Position numbers and translations under genes: made by a program | Shown: positions 28,012-37,341 of the stretch, piece after piece | How the letters are laid out: each line of letters begins with the position of its first letter | Numbering within the stretch: position 1 is the stretch's first letter | Notes under the pieces: generated by a model | Databases searched by the model: none | Told to the model about the DNA's origin: nothing | Seen by the model: the letters and a program-made list of their open reading frames with translations, nothing else | Assembly: GCF_000426705.1 (NCBI RefSeq) | Contig: NZ_KE384556.1 | Coordinates: forward strand, 428,153-492,152 | DNA: 64,000 nt | DNA from: Spirochaeta cellobiosiphila DSM 17781 | Lineage (GTDB): Bacteria; Spirochaetota; Spirochaetia; DSM-17781 | Direction: 5' to 3'

Positions 28012-30056
28012 TCAATAACCTCAAGGCCATCCCATCGTACAGGTGTCTTATGAAAAATATCCTTTAATCTTGATAGATAATATTGGCAGACCCCATCATC
28101 AGAATTTTCACTAAAACCATTACTAAAGGTCGTTTTACATTCAGAAAAATTGCCTAGCTTATAATCAATAAGTGCTTGTTCTATTAACTGTTTGGTCTTT
28201 GTATAACGAGCTTTGAGAATAGGAGGTTCTGCTTCTATAAGATGATAAGCCGCTATAGGGTTTCTCTTTCCCTTGACTTTAAAGATTCCTAAAGGACGAT
28301 ATTGATCAGGATGTATTTCATTAACAAAAACTTCTGAAAAGACAACAGCAGCTCCAAAAATCCGCGATAAATGATGCATACGTTCAGCCTGATTAACCGC
28401 ATCTGCAATAACAGTGACATCCATACGGGAAGGCTCACCTACACAGCCTAACATCACATTACCAGCATGTATTCCCATAGAGAATTGTAGATCCTGCCAA
28501 ACCCTTTCCTTGTTAATACGAAGTATAATATTTTGTATTTCCATAGCCGCTTGTACAGCACCTAAAGAAATATCAGGAAAGAGAGCATTAAATCCATGTC
28601 CCATAAATCTCTCAATATAACCCCCATTCTGTTTAATAATAGGGCCAATCTCATAATAGAGCTGATTAACATAATTCATGACCTCACCAGGTTTCATAGA
28701 GTCCGTAAGGGCACTGAAGTTTTTGATATCACCCACGAGAAGGGTCATCTTTGTTTGAGTCTTATCTCCTAATCGAACTTCAGCAATATCTTTCCTTCCT
28801 AACATTTCCAGATACTGTCGAGGAACAAAACGGTCATAGGCCCGGTTAAGAATGAGCATACGATTACTATAATTTTCCATAAAAGTGATAGCGTGTACAA
28901 ACTGATGAACAAGAAGCCCTCCCTGGGATAAAATGACAAGAACTGTTGCATTCCCCCACCAGACGGAAGGCAATAATCCAGAATGAGAGTGGTACATTGT
29001 GTTAACAACCGGAACGAGTATGGATAAGGGAATAATAGGCAATATTGTCAGCAAGGCCCTTCGTTTATTAAACCTGGCTCCATAAATGATAAGAAATAAA
29101 CCAAAGGCCACCATTAACGCTGCATATGTCTCAAGAATAGAGGACCAAGTCCGATTATGGATCAGATAAAATGTGGGAATATCACCCACTCCAAGTAAGA
29201 GAAAAGGAGTAATCTCTATGGACACGATCAATAACCAGACAGACAAAACAATCCTACCAGCCCAACGAGGCCAACTATTGGGAAACTGGGTTTTCAGAAA
29301 ATATATAATCCCTACAAGAGGAATAAAATTGACCAGATGATTAATGAGTAAAAAAAATATGGGAGATATACGTTCAAAGAGGATAGCAATAGGAGGTAGA
29401 TATACTTCCTGATTACTAACAAGCTTCCATCCCATAAAAAAGGAAAATATAGCAAAATAGAAAGCCCCTTTTTCTTTATGACGAATAATAAATAAGACAA
29501 AAAACAACAGGGCAGTGAGGAGAAGTATCCCTCCTTGAAACCAACGAAAGGATAAGTTAATACGTTCATTATTACTCATCATGTCATAGCTGCCGATCTT
29601 CCAGTCTTCCCACAAGTCATCAGAATGAACAAAAGCACTATTTACATCGATAGACCAACGTAAACGTAATTCTGATTTACCGGAAGGGATAGGTATCAAA
29701 TGTCCCCAACCAACAGGACTTAAGGCTAACAATTCATTATTAAGATATAAGCTCCAGGAACTGGGTATAGTCCCAACTTGAAGACTTAAAGTGGGGCTGG
29801 CGGCAGGCAATTCTATAACCAAATTCACATTAACCCGACCAGACAGTATATTAGTAGATTTAAGAGAATTTCTTAATAATTGAGCAATCCCCAATGACTC
29901 TGTCTGGTATTCCATCTCAACTGGTCTTTGAGGGTTGTCTTCAATGTTCCAATTCGAATAATCCAGATAGTACTGTAAAGTCAGATCATCCCCAAAAACA
30001 GTAACTGGAGATACAAAAATAATTAAATAGGCACTTATTATTAGGATACATTTCAT
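28008..30056 (-). CDS. 7TM class III nucleotidyl cyclase homologue with altered metal site
   Basis: A 682-residue membrane protein: signal peptide (1-22), a periplasmic beta-rich domain to about 165 (7TMR-DISM-like), seven or eight hydrophobic segments (about 170-400), then a class III cyclase domain (about 425-610). The first metal-binding Asp is present (LVGDIKNFSALTD, Asp443). The second, normally in GDxxxAxF, is His487 (RFMGHGFNALFP). The transition-state Asn and Arg are kept in VIADAVNQAERM, and a Lys is in FKVKGKRNP. Losing a metal ligand would be expected to cripple catalysis, so it may sense nucleotides or use a different metal; this is inference. It overlaps the lipase-like gene by four bases. 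Confidence 0.82.
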   Translation of the reverse strand: MKCILIISAYLIIFVSPVTVFGDDLTLQYYLDYSNWNIEDNPQRPVEMEYQTESLGIAQLLRNSLKSTNILSGRVNVNLVIELPAASPTLSLQVGTIPSSWSLYLNNELLALSPVGWGHLIPIPSGKSELRLRWSIDVNSAFVHSDDLWEDWKIGSYDMMSNNERINLSFRWFQGGILLLTALLFFVLFIIRHKEKGAFYFAIFSFFMGWKLVSNQEVYLPPIAILFERISPIFFLLINHLVNFIPLVGIIYFLKTQFPNSWPRWAGRIVLSVWLLIVSIEITPFLLLGVGDIPTFYLIHNRTWSSILETYAALMVAFGLFLIIYGARFNKRRALLTILPIIPLSILVPVVNTMYHSHSGLLPSVWWGNATVLVILSQGGLLVHQFVHAITFMENYSNRMLILNRAYDRFVPRQYLEMLGRKDIAEVRLGDKTQTKMTLLVGDIKNFSALTDSMKPGEVMNYVNQLYYEIGPIIKQNGGYIERFMGHGFNALFPDISLGAVQAAMEIQNIILRINKERVWQDLQFSMGIHAGNVMLGCVGEPSRMDVTVIADAVNQAERMHHLSRIFGAAVVFSEVFVNEIHPDQYRPLGIFKVKGKRNPIAAYHLIEAEPPILKARYTKTKQLIEQALIDYKLGNFSECKTTFSNGFSENSDDGVCQYYLSRLKDIFHKTPVRWDGLEVIE

Positions 30057-30150
30057 GATCGTTGCCAGTATAATCGATTTTGATTAAAACGTGAAGAAAT
30101 CTTTATACTATGATAAAGTGTAATAATCACGTCTACAAAAGGAGCCATGA

Positions 30151-31857
30151 ATGAAAGATTCTTGGTATTTTATTGAGCCATATAGGGGGAAGTTATTCAC
30201 CCATGAATGGCCGGCAATCCATGAGCTCATAGATATTAATGCTGCTCGCTTTCCTGATAAAAAAGCCTTCCTCGTTTTTGACCCTAAGGAAATGGTTTTA
30301 ACTTATGGAGAAATACAGAATAAATGTAAAAAACTGGCCTACTACCTGATATCTCAAGGATTAAAAGAAGGAGATAGAGTTGCACTAACAGGAAAAAACT
30401 CACCCCAATGGGCATGCGCCTATTTAGCGGTTCTATACGCAGGAGGAGTTATTGTTCCTATTGATTATCAATTAGGAATTGAGAGAATATCCCATTTAGT
30501 TAAGTTTGCCGGGAGTAAGTTTTTATTCTCAGATGAAGAAAAGGAAAAGGATTTATCCCTTACAGTTGATAATATTCCCCTTCTGTCACTGGCTCCAGGC
30601 AAACCAAACTATCTCTTCGAATTAGAAGCAGATGCCGTTAAACTCCCCCAGGTCGATATAGATAAAGTCGCGGCTATACTCTACACTTCTGGAACAACAG
30701 GTAATGAAAAAGGAGTTATGCTAAGTCACCGAAACTTCGTAACAGATGTCTTTGTTGCAGCAAGTCATAACATCATGCGGATCTATGATAAAGATGTGTT
30801 CTATGCTCTGTTACCAATACATCATTCTTACACCATGACGGCCGTATTTCTTGAAGCATTGGGTCATGGATCTTCCGTAGTATTTGGAAAGAAAATGGCC
30901 ATTAAACAAATCCTAAAAGATCTAGATAAGGGTAAGGTCACCATGTTCTTAGGGATCCCCTTGTTATTTAATAAAATCCTCGCCGGAATCTTAAAGGGAT
31001 TGAGAGAAAAAGGAATTATTGTTTACGGAATCATTCGTGGCTTAATGAGTTTTTCAGGCTTTTGCAAAAAATATTTAAAGATCAACATTGGAAAGAAAAT
31101 GTTTGGCTTTATTCTTAAGAAAGTGAACCTTCATACAAATAGAATATGTATATCAGGAGGAGGCCCTTTAGCTCCGGAAACCTTCAAATTGTTTAACCAA
31201 TTGGGAATCGACTTTGTTCAAGGTTATGGAATGACAGAAACGGCACCTATCATAACTTTGAATCCTGTTAAATCCTTTAAAGAATCATCTGTAGGGGTAA
31301 TACTTCCCCGCTTGGATGTCCGTATAGCTGATGCGGATAGTAATGGCATCGGAGAAATACAAGTCAAAGGGCCTATTAATTGTCTAGGATATTTCCAGGA
31401 TGAAGAAAGCACTAAAGCCCTATTCACAGAACAAGGCTTTCTAAAGACAGGGGATATGGGTTATATAGATAAGGATAACTATCTCTATATAACAGGAAGA
31501 ATGAAATCCTTAATTGTTACTGAGGGGGGCAAGAATGTCTATCCTGAAGAAATAGAAGATGAGTTCCAACTTTTTGGAGAAATAGAACAAATCCTGGTTA
31601 AGGGATACATAAAAGATGAGAAGCTAAAAAGTGAAGGTATTGAAGCATGGATATACCCAGCAGAAGAAGCATCTAGTCAAATGTCAGAAAAAGAATTAGA
31701 ACAACTTTTTCAATCACAAGTAGATCAAGTAAACACAAGATTAGTGACTTACAAAAAGATTAACAGATTTAAAATACTTAAAGAACCAATGGAGATGACA
31801 ACAACGAAGAAAATAAAACGCCTTAAGGTTATTAATCAATTAGAAGGCACTCTGTAA
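30151..31857 (+). CDS. AMP-forming long-chain acyl-CoA synthetase
   Basis: A 568-residue adenylate-forming ligase. Visible motifs are the P-loop AAILYTSGTTGNEKGVMLSH (about 175-195), GYGMTETAP (about 360), the KTGDMGYID hinge (about 430) and the C-terminal Lys in TTTKKIKRLKV. It would convert a fatty acid to acyl-AMP and then acyl-CoA, feeding lipid synthesis or degradation. The internal segment LKGLREKGIIVYGIIRGLMSFSGFCKKYLKINIGKKMF is the insertion usual in long-chain FadD15-like enzymes. A strong AAAAGGAG lies eight bases before the ATG. It is divergent from the cyclase and is followed four bases later by rarD. Confidence 0.9.
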   Translation: MKDSWYFIEPYRGKLFTHEWPAIHELIDINAARFPDKKAFLVFDPKEMVLTYGEIQNKCKKLAYYLISQGLKEGDRVALTGKNSPQWACAYLAVLYAGGVIVPIDYQLGIERISHLVKFAGSKFLFSDEEKEKDLSLTVDNIPLLSLAPGKPNYLFELEADAVKLPQVDIDKVAAILYTSGTTGNEKGVMLSHRNFVTDVFVAASHNIMRIYDKDVFYALLPIHHSYTMTAVFLEALGHGSSVVFGKKMAIKQILKDLDKGKVTMFLGIPLLFNKILAGILKGLREKGIIVYGIIRGLMSFSGFCKKYLKINIGKKMFGFILKKVNLHTNRICISGGGPLAPETFKLFNQLGIDFVQGYGMTETAPIITLNPVKSFKESSVGVILPRLDVRIADADSNGIGEIQVKGPINCLGYFQDEESTKALFTEQGFLKTGDMGYIDKDNYLYITGRMKSLIVTEGGKNVYPEEIEDEFQLFGEIEQILVKGYIKDEKLKSEGIEAWIYPAEEASSQMSEKELEQLFQSQVDQVNTRLVTYKKINRFKILKEPMEMTTTKKIKRLKVINQLEGTL

Positions 31858-31861
31858 AAAT

Positions 31862-32743
31862 ATGAAAAAAAACATAGGGTATATAGCCGCAGCATCTGCT
31901 TACATTACATGGGGGCTACTCCCTATATATTGGAAGACTCTACAAAGTGTTCCCTCCATAGAAATATTAGGACACAGGATTTTTTGGTCCTTTGTCCTTT
32001 TATTAGTATTATTAGGATTCAAAAAAAATAAAGCTCATTTAACATATCTAAGGGACAAAAAGAAAATACTAACTATTCTCACAGCTAGTATTGCCATAAC
32101 CATCAACTGGGGTGTTTATATTTATTCTGTAACCCATGATTTTATTATTGAAGCCAGCTTAGGATATTATATTAACCCACTGATATCTGTCCTACTAGGA
32201 GTTCTTATCCTAAAAGAGCAATTAGGAAGATCTGGATGGGTCGCCTTACTACTTGCTACATCCGGTGTCATCTATCAAATACTCATGTATAAGCAGTTCC
32301 CCTGGATCTCCCTTGCTTTAGCTTTTAGTTTTGGTTTTTATGGTTTACAGAAAAAGCGTCTGAAAATGTCATCACAGGATAGCCTTTTTATGGAAACGCT
32401 AATGATTCTCCCTTTAGCATTAATAATAGTAATTCTTCCTGGTAAAGATTCTGCTTTGCTAACACTCCATGGTTATAAGAAACTTCTCTTAATACTATCG
32501 GGATTAGCTACAACAGTACCCTTATTTTTATTTGCTGAAGGGGCCAATAGAATTCCTTTAACAAGTATTGGTTTTCTACAATATATAACCCCGACAATGA
32601 CCTTAATATTAGGTGTGTTTTTATATAAGGAACCATTTGATTCTCATCGATTGATTAGCTTTTTACTTATATGGATGGGGCTACTCATTTATTCCATAGA
32701 CATTATTCATCAGTATAATAAAGTTAGAAAAACTAAAAGCTAG
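31862..32743 (+). CDS. rarD: RarD-type EamA permease
   Basis: A 293-residue membrane protein with ten hydrophobic segments in two EamA halves. The N-terminal signature NIGYIAAASAYITWGLLPIYWK and ILGHRIFWSF is characteristic of RarD (drug/metabolite transporter superfamily). Charged ends KKRLKMSSQD and HQYNKVRKTKS lie in cytosolic loops. The substrate of RarD proteins is not well established; chloramphenicol sensitivity gave the name. It is probably co-transcribed with the acyl-CoA synthetase four bases upstream and overlaps the convergent MFS gene by 11 bases. Confidence 0.9.
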   Translation: MKKNIGYIAAASAYITWGLLPIYWKTLQSVPSIEILGHRIFWSFVLLLVLLGFKKNKAHLTYLRDKKKILTILTASIAITINWGVYIYSVTHDFIIEASLGYYINPLISVLLGVLILKEQLGRSGWVALLLATSGVIYQILMYKQFPWISLALAFSFGFYGLQKKRLKMSSQDSLFMETLMILPLALIIVILPGKDSALLTLHGYKKLLLILSGLATTVPLFLFAEGANRIPLTSIGFLQYITPTMTLILGVFLYKEPFDSHRLISFLLIWMGLLIYSIDIIHQYNKVRKTKS

Positions 32744-33902
32744 GATTATTACCTAGCTTTTTAATAAGAATCATTAAGGAAAAACCTAATATGGGAAAAA
32801 GCATAAGCCCTTTAAATATGTTTTGATAACTTGTATACGCTAATAAGAGAGAACCTAAAGACATGGACATAATACTGGCCCCATTACTCAGAGCATTATC
32901 TAAACCCGTTATCATTCCCCGAATGTCTGGCCGGGAAGACTTCATTAATAATGTATTAGAATTTATAGAGAAAAGAGAATTAGCTATTCCATTAACCAAA
33001 CAAAATACTCCTACAAAAATGATACTATTCCCAAAGGTGAATCCTAGTGATACTAAAGCGAATAGGACCATGGATAAAGAGATTCCTTTCTCCATCTGAA
33101 AAACAGAAAATCCACTTTTAAGAACAAGAAAGGAACCGATAAGAAATCCTGTACCAATACAGGAAAATAAAACACCCAATGTTCGTTCAAAATCATCTGA
33201 TAAATACTGAGCCATGGGCATCATTAAGACATTAGCAGCTCCCCCATATAGCATTAAGAGAACACCCAATATAAGAATAACAATAATGTGTCCATTTAAG
33301 TCAGATATTGTCATTTTACTTCCTTGAAGCTTGATATCCTCTACTTTTTCTTTTGATGAAATAAAGAACATAAACAGAGCCGCGATGCCAAAGGTCAGAC
33401 TATCACCAATAAGTCCCCAGCGGGTACCAATGATTGATATAGTAACGCCTGCCAGGGCAGGACCAATTACGGTCATTAAATCTGTACTGAAGGCATAAAA
33501 AGCATTTGCCTTCAGCAATTCATGGTCTTCTACTGTTTGAGTCAAATACACCGCAAAAGCGGGTGTAAAACATACTTCGGCCATAGTAATTAAAGCCACT
33601 ATGATATAAATAATGTAAGTATTATGGATAAAGAGAATAGATATTGTTAACATAAATCTTATCAGATCAGACCCAATTAACATATGTCTACTAGAAATAC
33701 GATCACTAATAAATCCTGCACCAGGTGATACGACTATTCGTATGGTGGCTTTAATGATTAACAAAACACCTACATTCATAAAATTGCTTGTCTGTTCATA
33801 GATCACAGCAATTAAAGCAATATAACCAAATTGATTGCCCAGTTCAGATATACTTTGTCCTATGACTAAATTCCACAAACTTCTATTTTTAGATAATCCC
33901 AT
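32733..33902 (-). CDS. MFS transporter, exporter-like
   Basis: A 389-residue membrane protein with 12 hydrophobic segments. The motif between TM2 and TM3 reads GAGFISDRISSRHMLIGSDLIR, as in MFS_3 (enterobactin exporter/macrolide efflux) proteins, and the N-terminus NLVIGQSISELGNQFGYIALIAVIYEQT fits the same group. It probably exports a small compound, but there is no biosynthetic neighbour to suggest which. It overlaps rarD convergently by 11 bases and is divergent from the DUF2589 cluster. Confidence 0.85.
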   Translation of the reverse strand: MGLSKNRSLWNLVIGQSISELGNQFGYIALIAVIYEQTSNFMNVGVLLIIKATIRIVVSPGAGFISDRISSRHMLIGSDLIRFMLTISILFIHNTYIIYIIVALITMAEVCFTPAFAVYLTQTVEDHELLKANAFYAFSTDLMTVIGPALAGVTISIIGTRWGLIGDSLTFGIAALFMFFISSKEKVEDIKLQGSKMTISDLNGHIIVILILGVLLMLYGGAANVLMMPMAQYLSDDFERTLGVLFSCIGTGFLIGSFLVLKSGFSVFQMEKGISLSMVLFALVSLGFTFGNSIIFVGVFCLVNGIANSLFSINSNTLLMKSSRPDIRGMITGLDNALSNGASIMSMSLGSLLLAYTSYQNIFKGLMLFPILGFSLMILIKKLGNNPSF

Positions 33903-33965
33903 AATTAATTATATCATAACTTAAAGACACCTGAACAATTAAATTCTTTTATGTGTCTAGAAAAC

Positions 33966-33976
33966 TGAACCGTTCA
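33966..33976. repeat. short inverted repeat upstream of DUF2589 cluster
   Basis: TGAAC-C-GTTCA, a perfect palindrome 87 bases before the first DUF2589 gene. A possible operator; no further support. Confidence 0.25.
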
Positions 33977-34010
33977 ATAGAGCTCTATATCAACTGGTTA
34001 CATAAAAACT

Positions 34011-34036
34011 GATTCTTTCCCACAACAGAAAGAATC
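34011..34036 (+). promoter_or_regulatory. 5' hairpin immediately before DUF2589 ribosome binding site
   Basis: GATTCTTTC (34011-34019) pairs exactly with GAAAGAATC (34028-34036) across an 8-base loop, ending two bases before the AAGGGG ribosome binding site. Such leader hairpins can protect mRNA from 5' decay; role inferred. Confidence 0.4.
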
Positions 34037-34052
34037 ATAAGGGGTGAAAAAA

Positions 34053-35012
34053 ATGGCAATAGATTCGTCTCCAGCCACTACGGCACAAAGCATGCTTAAT
34101 GGCATAGATTACGGAGCTCTCATTGGAGGGCCCTTACAAGCAGCTATCAAAGCACAAGCAATGGCCGCTCAATCTACATGGGAATTCATTCAACATGTAG
34201 GACTAAACACAGATTCTGAAGGAAACAAGAGTGCTGTCAATGTTTCTTTTAGTTATCAAAAAGATGGGGAACTAGTCAAATTGATTGTTCCTATCCTAAC
34301 TATTGTTCCTATTCCTATGATTGTAGTGGATGATATTAGCATACAGTTCAAAGCATCTATTAACGCATCATCAACACAAAGTACTTCAGAATCTACAGCT
34401 GAAGACATATCAGGATCAGCATCAGGTAGAGCTAAAATAGGATGGGGTCCTTTTAGTATGAGTGTTTCCGCCTCTGCGAGTTACTCAAGTAAGAAGGATT
34501 CCAAGGCGACTTCCGAATCAAAATACTCTGTTGAATACACACAAGATGTATCAGTCCATGCTACCCAAGCAGATATGCCAGCGGGATTAGCCACTATACT
34601 AAACATTCTATCCAGTGCAGCAACTGGGGCAAAAAAAGGAGGCAAGTTAACATTAACTCCTGATGATGGGGTAATGGACTACAATGGAAAAGAAGTAACC
34701 TTTGCCTTAAAGCTTACTGATTCCAATGGGCTTAATATGAAAGAAGCAGATATTACAGTAACAGGAATAGGAAAGGATGGCACAGATATCACTTCAAAAA
34801 TCGGGACATATCTAAAGGTCACATCAGGTAAGATAAAAATGACACAAGATATTACATCACTCAAAACAAATGATAAAGGTGAGTTATTGTTAACTGTTTC
34901 TTTATCAGATGGAGCACAGAGTGACAATCTACAAGGATTTGTTCTTAACTTCGAAGCTACTGTTGATGACAAGACTTTGACAGAATCAGCTTCTATCCTA
35001 GTAGCTTCTTAA
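34053..35012 (+). CDS. DUF2589 protein, long form
   Basis: A 319-residue protein. Its first 190 residues match the DUF2589 family: QSMLNGIDYGALIGGPLQAAIKAQAMAA, a strand region IVPILTIVPIPMIVVDDISIQF, a low-complexity Ser/Ala linker (about 100-160) and the hallmark VHATQADMPAGLATIL. The last 120 residues resemble an Ig-like or bacterial-surface beta-sandwich (VMDYNGKEVTFALKLTDSNGLNMKEADITVTGIG). No signal peptide. The function of DUF2589 is unknown to me. The ATG is chosen over an upstream GTG because AAGGGG lies eight bases before it. It starts a four-gene run with the next unknown protein, a second DUF2589 protein and a small zinc ribbon, closed by a terminator. Confidence 0.8.
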   Translation: MAIDSSPATTAQSMLNGIDYGALIGGPLQAAIKAQAMAAQSTWEFIQHVGLNTDSEGNKSAVNVSFSYQKDGELVKLIVPILTIVPIPMIVVDDISIQFKASINASSTQSTSESTAEDISGSASGRAKIGWGPFSMSVSASASYSSKKDSKATSESKYSVEYTQDVSVHATQADMPAGLATILNILSSAATGAKKGGKLTLTPDDGVMDYNGKEVTFALKLTDSNGLNMKEADITVTGIGKDGTDITSKIGTYLKVTSGKIKMTQDITSLKTNDKGELLLTVSLSDGAQSDNLQGFVLNFEATVDDKTLTESASILVAS

Positions 35013-35078
35013 ACTTAAATAACAAAATAACCAAAAAAGAAGCAACTAATTTTACTAAAGATTAAAAGGGGGAATACC

Positions 35079-35861
35079 ATGCCGAAACTCGAATTGGTAG
35101 TACAGTCTTTTCTCGAATCACTTAACAAAGCACAGGATCAGATTAATAAATTATCTTGCTCAATGAGTAAGATATACCATGACGATAAGTTTCTAAGGTA
35201 TTTCCCTGTTCCTAATGCTGATTTATCAGAAGTAGAATTTGATTTTGCTTTTGCTGTTCGAGAACAACATGCACTAAAAAATAAGGAAAACAAAAGTACT
35301 TATAGGGAGGCCATTCCTGGCCCTCCCTTTTTACGAAGTAAAGCCAAATCTATAGTGGTAAATACAACAGACATATTGTCTGAATCCATAGAGGATGAAG
35401 AACTAAGTGATATCATTACATCAGAACATATAAGAAAAGAATTAATGGAACATGTATTATCTGACTTAACGAATTTTGCAAAAAAAGGATTATTAAACAA
35501 AAAAAACAGGATAAGACGCTACAAAGAAAAGTTAACAAAAGCATTAATTGCAACAATAGATAAAGCCTTCGACGAAGATCCTGATTATGTAGCCTATATT
35601 GCGGACAAAAAAGAAGTTGATAATCAACTTGATACTGCTTTATCAAAATGTATCGAAGATGAAATAACTTCTCTATATGAAGATTTAGATAATTCATCTG
35701 TAGAACATAAAACGGCCGACCTCGATATCATAGTAGATAGTGATATCTTAAGAAAATTGTCTCCTCAAGTCATACAACGTATCAAAGTCAAGGCTAGTGT
35801 TCGTAACTATAAATGGGTAGCTGATAAGAATGGTTCCAATCTTATAGCCCAAGACGAATAG
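35079..35861 (+). CDS. unknown protein of the DUF2589 cluster
   Basis: A 260-residue acidic cytosolic protein I cannot assign. An N-terminal helical region contains LELVVQSFLESLNKAQDQINKL, followed by YFPVPNADLSEVEFDFAFAV, whose proline and alternating hydrophobic pattern parallels the strand region of the DUF2589 neighbours. The middle is charged and helical, and the end reads LDIIVDSDILRKLSPQVIQR followed by IKVKASVRNYKW. A strong AAAAGGGGG precedes the ATG. It lies between the two DUF2589 genes (66 and 13 bases away), so it is probably part of the same complex or structure; that is inference from position and the shared pattern. Confidence 0.65.
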   Translation: MPKLELVVQSFLESLNKAQDQINKLSCSMSKIYHDDKFLRYFPVPNADLSEVEFDFAFAVREQHALKNKENKSTYREAIPGPPFLRSKAKSIVVNTTDILSESIEDEELSDIITSEHIRKELMEHVLSDLTNFAKKGLLNKKNRIRRYKEKLTKALIATIDKAFDEDPDYVAYIADKKEVDNQLDTALSKCIEDEITSLYEDLDNSSVEHKTADLDIIVDSDILRKLSPQVIQRIKVKASVRNYKWVADKNGSNLIAQDE

Positions 35862-35874
35862 GAAGGAGTAGATT

Positions 35875-36465
35875 ATGGCTGAAAGTCAATTCAATGTAGT
35901 ACCATTACAAGATCTATTCTCAGCACCAATTGCAGCTGTTATAGAAGCAGATTTTATGGCGGCCAGGCAATTTGTCGAATACATAAAGCAATTCGGGTTT
36001 ATACCCAAATCAGATCATGAATCAGAGTTTGGCGATCTAGATTATATTAGCTTTGATTATGAACAACCAAGTTCAAATGGTTCTACAGAAAAAAGAACAA
36101 TGAAAATCCCTACATTATCTGCCATTCCCCTCCCCCTATTAAAAGTTGATAAAGCAGATTTTTCATTTGGTGTAAAAATTCTAATGAGCCAGGAAACAGC
36201 ACAAAAAAAGAAAATACAAATGAAAGAAAATCCTACATCTAAAGACACAATCCCTAACTCAAAATCTTTCAATTGGCAGGCAATGCTCGCAGCAGCACCA
36301 CAAAAAAGTAAATCTGAAAACTCATCAAATAAATCTACATCACTCAATGCAAACATTGATGTCAAGATCTCCGTAACTCAAGCAGATATTCCTGCAGGAA
36401 TATCCAAAATGCTATCCTTACTAGGTAGCAATATCCAGGAAAAAGGAGGAGACAATGAAAGCTGA
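35875..36465 (+). CDS. DUF2589 protein, short form
   Basis: A 196-residue protein with the same features as the longer homologue two genes upstream: PLQDLFSAPIAAVIEADFMAARQFVEYI at the start, IPTLSAIPLPLLKVDKADFSFGVKI in the strand region, a Lys/Ser-rich linker (about 105-160) and VKISVTQADIPAGISKMLSLLG at the end. It lacks the C-terminal beta domain. GGAAGGAG lies eight bases upstream. It overlaps the zinc-ribbon gene by 11 bases. The two DUF2589 proteins differ in length and linker, suggesting distinct parts of one assembly. Confidence 0.8.
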   Translation: MAESQFNVVPLQDLFSAPIAAVIEADFMAARQFVEYIKQFGFIPKSDHESEFGDLDYISFDYEQPSSNGSTEKRTMKIPTLSAIPLPLLKVDKADFSFGVKILMSQETAQKKKIQMKENPTSKDTIPNSKSFNWQAMLAAAPQKSKSENSSNKSTSLNANIDVKISVTQADIPAGISKMLSLLGSNIQEKGGDNES

Positions 36466-36691
36466 ATCAACCAATCTCAACACCCCTGAAGGCTTCCTAT
36501 GCCCAGGTTGCAAACAATTCAGAATCAAGTTATCCCTTGAGCAATTATTATATAAGAGAGTCATACGTTGTCCTTATTGTGGATTGGAACTAGGTCTGGA
36601 TAAAAGTACCTGTGCAGAAGCATTAGACAAACTACAAAATTTGTATGTGGCCACAGAAAGAGTTATCGATATAAACAGTAAAAATAGTTGA
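36455..36691 (+). CDS. small zinc-ribbon protein
   Basis: A 78-residue protein with two Cys pairs, LCPGC at about residues 15-18 and RCPYC at about 38-41, spaced as in a four-cysteine zinc ribbon, followed by a short helix (CAEALDKLQNLYVATERVI). It begins inside the end of the DUF2589 short gene (AAGGAGGAG upstream), so expression is coupled. A structural or nucleic-acid-binding role is possible; none can be assigned. It ends about 20 bases before an intrinsic terminator. Confidence 0.75.
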   Translation: MKAESTNLNTPEGFLCPGCKQFRIKLSLEQLLYKRVIRCPYCGLELGLDKSTCAEALDKLQNLYVATERVIDINSKNS

Positions 36692-36711
36692 GTAGATAAT
36701 ATCTCTTTATA

Positions 36712-36744
36712 AAAAAACTGTCTCTTCACAGGGGCAGTTTTTTT
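36712..36744 (+). terminator. intrinsic terminator of the DUF2589 operon
   Basis: AAAAAACTGTCTC, loop TTCACA, GGGGCAGTTTTTT: stem with two G-T pairs running into a T tract, 21 bases after the zinc-ribbon stop codon. Confidence 0.85.
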
Positions 36745-36828
36745 ATGAAGAGAATATTCAATCAATACCGAACAAGTTATTCCTGTCATGTGTCTATCTT
36801 CATATAAGTAAATATAAGGAGTAACGGC

Positions 36829-37341
36829 ATGTCACCACCCAAAGCACTATTAATATTATTCGGTCAAGGAGAAGAATCACAGGCAAACTTTTGTCTTCGT
36901 AGATCAAACTTTGCCTCTATCAAGATCTATTCATGGACTCCTGAAGGGATTCCCATATGGGATACAGAAATTATGTTAGTCATGGCAGATGCTATGAATA
37001 AAGGAGTCATAAGAGAATCTTATTCAACAATTATCAAAAGCCGAGAAGAAGGAAGAGAAGCGAAAGATTATATTTTGAGTTCTCTTAATAATGTTCCTTT
37101 GCCGAATAGTATATCTACTTATCTAAATCAAACTCATATATCTAATTTAGATGCTACGGTCTATCATAACAAATCGACTATCATCGACAGTGACCGTATG
37201 CTACTAACCATTGAGACTCCACAATCACATATCAACTTATCGACCATACTTAACAATTACAACTTCAATGCTAGATCCCTGGATGTACTGTGGTGTGCTT
37301 GCAAAATGCAAAAGGAGACAAAATATGAAATTAATTACTAA
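36829..37341 (+). CDS. unknown protein, weak resemblance to Stv-type putative adhesin domain
   Basis: A 170-residue protein without signal peptide. It starts with a hydrophobic strand ALLILFGQG, then IKIYSWTPEGIPIWDTEIML, and ends LSTILNNYNFNARSLDVLWCACK. The beginning strand, the mid-protein aromatic/proline stretch and a final W-x-A-C-[KR] recall the pattern I associate with the putative adhesin Stv domain seen in secreted-effector contexts; this is pattern memory only and needs a profile search. AAGGAG lies upstream. It overlaps the amidase gene by 17 bases, so the two are coupled. Confidence 0.5.
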   Translation: MSPPKALLILFGQGEESQANFCLRRSNFASIKIYSWTPEGIPIWDTEIMLVMADAMNKGVIRESYSTIIKSREEGREAKDYILSSLNNVPLPNSISTYLNQTHISNLDATVYHNKSTIIDSDRMLLTIETPQSHINLSTILNNYNFNARSLDVLWCACKMQKETKYEINY

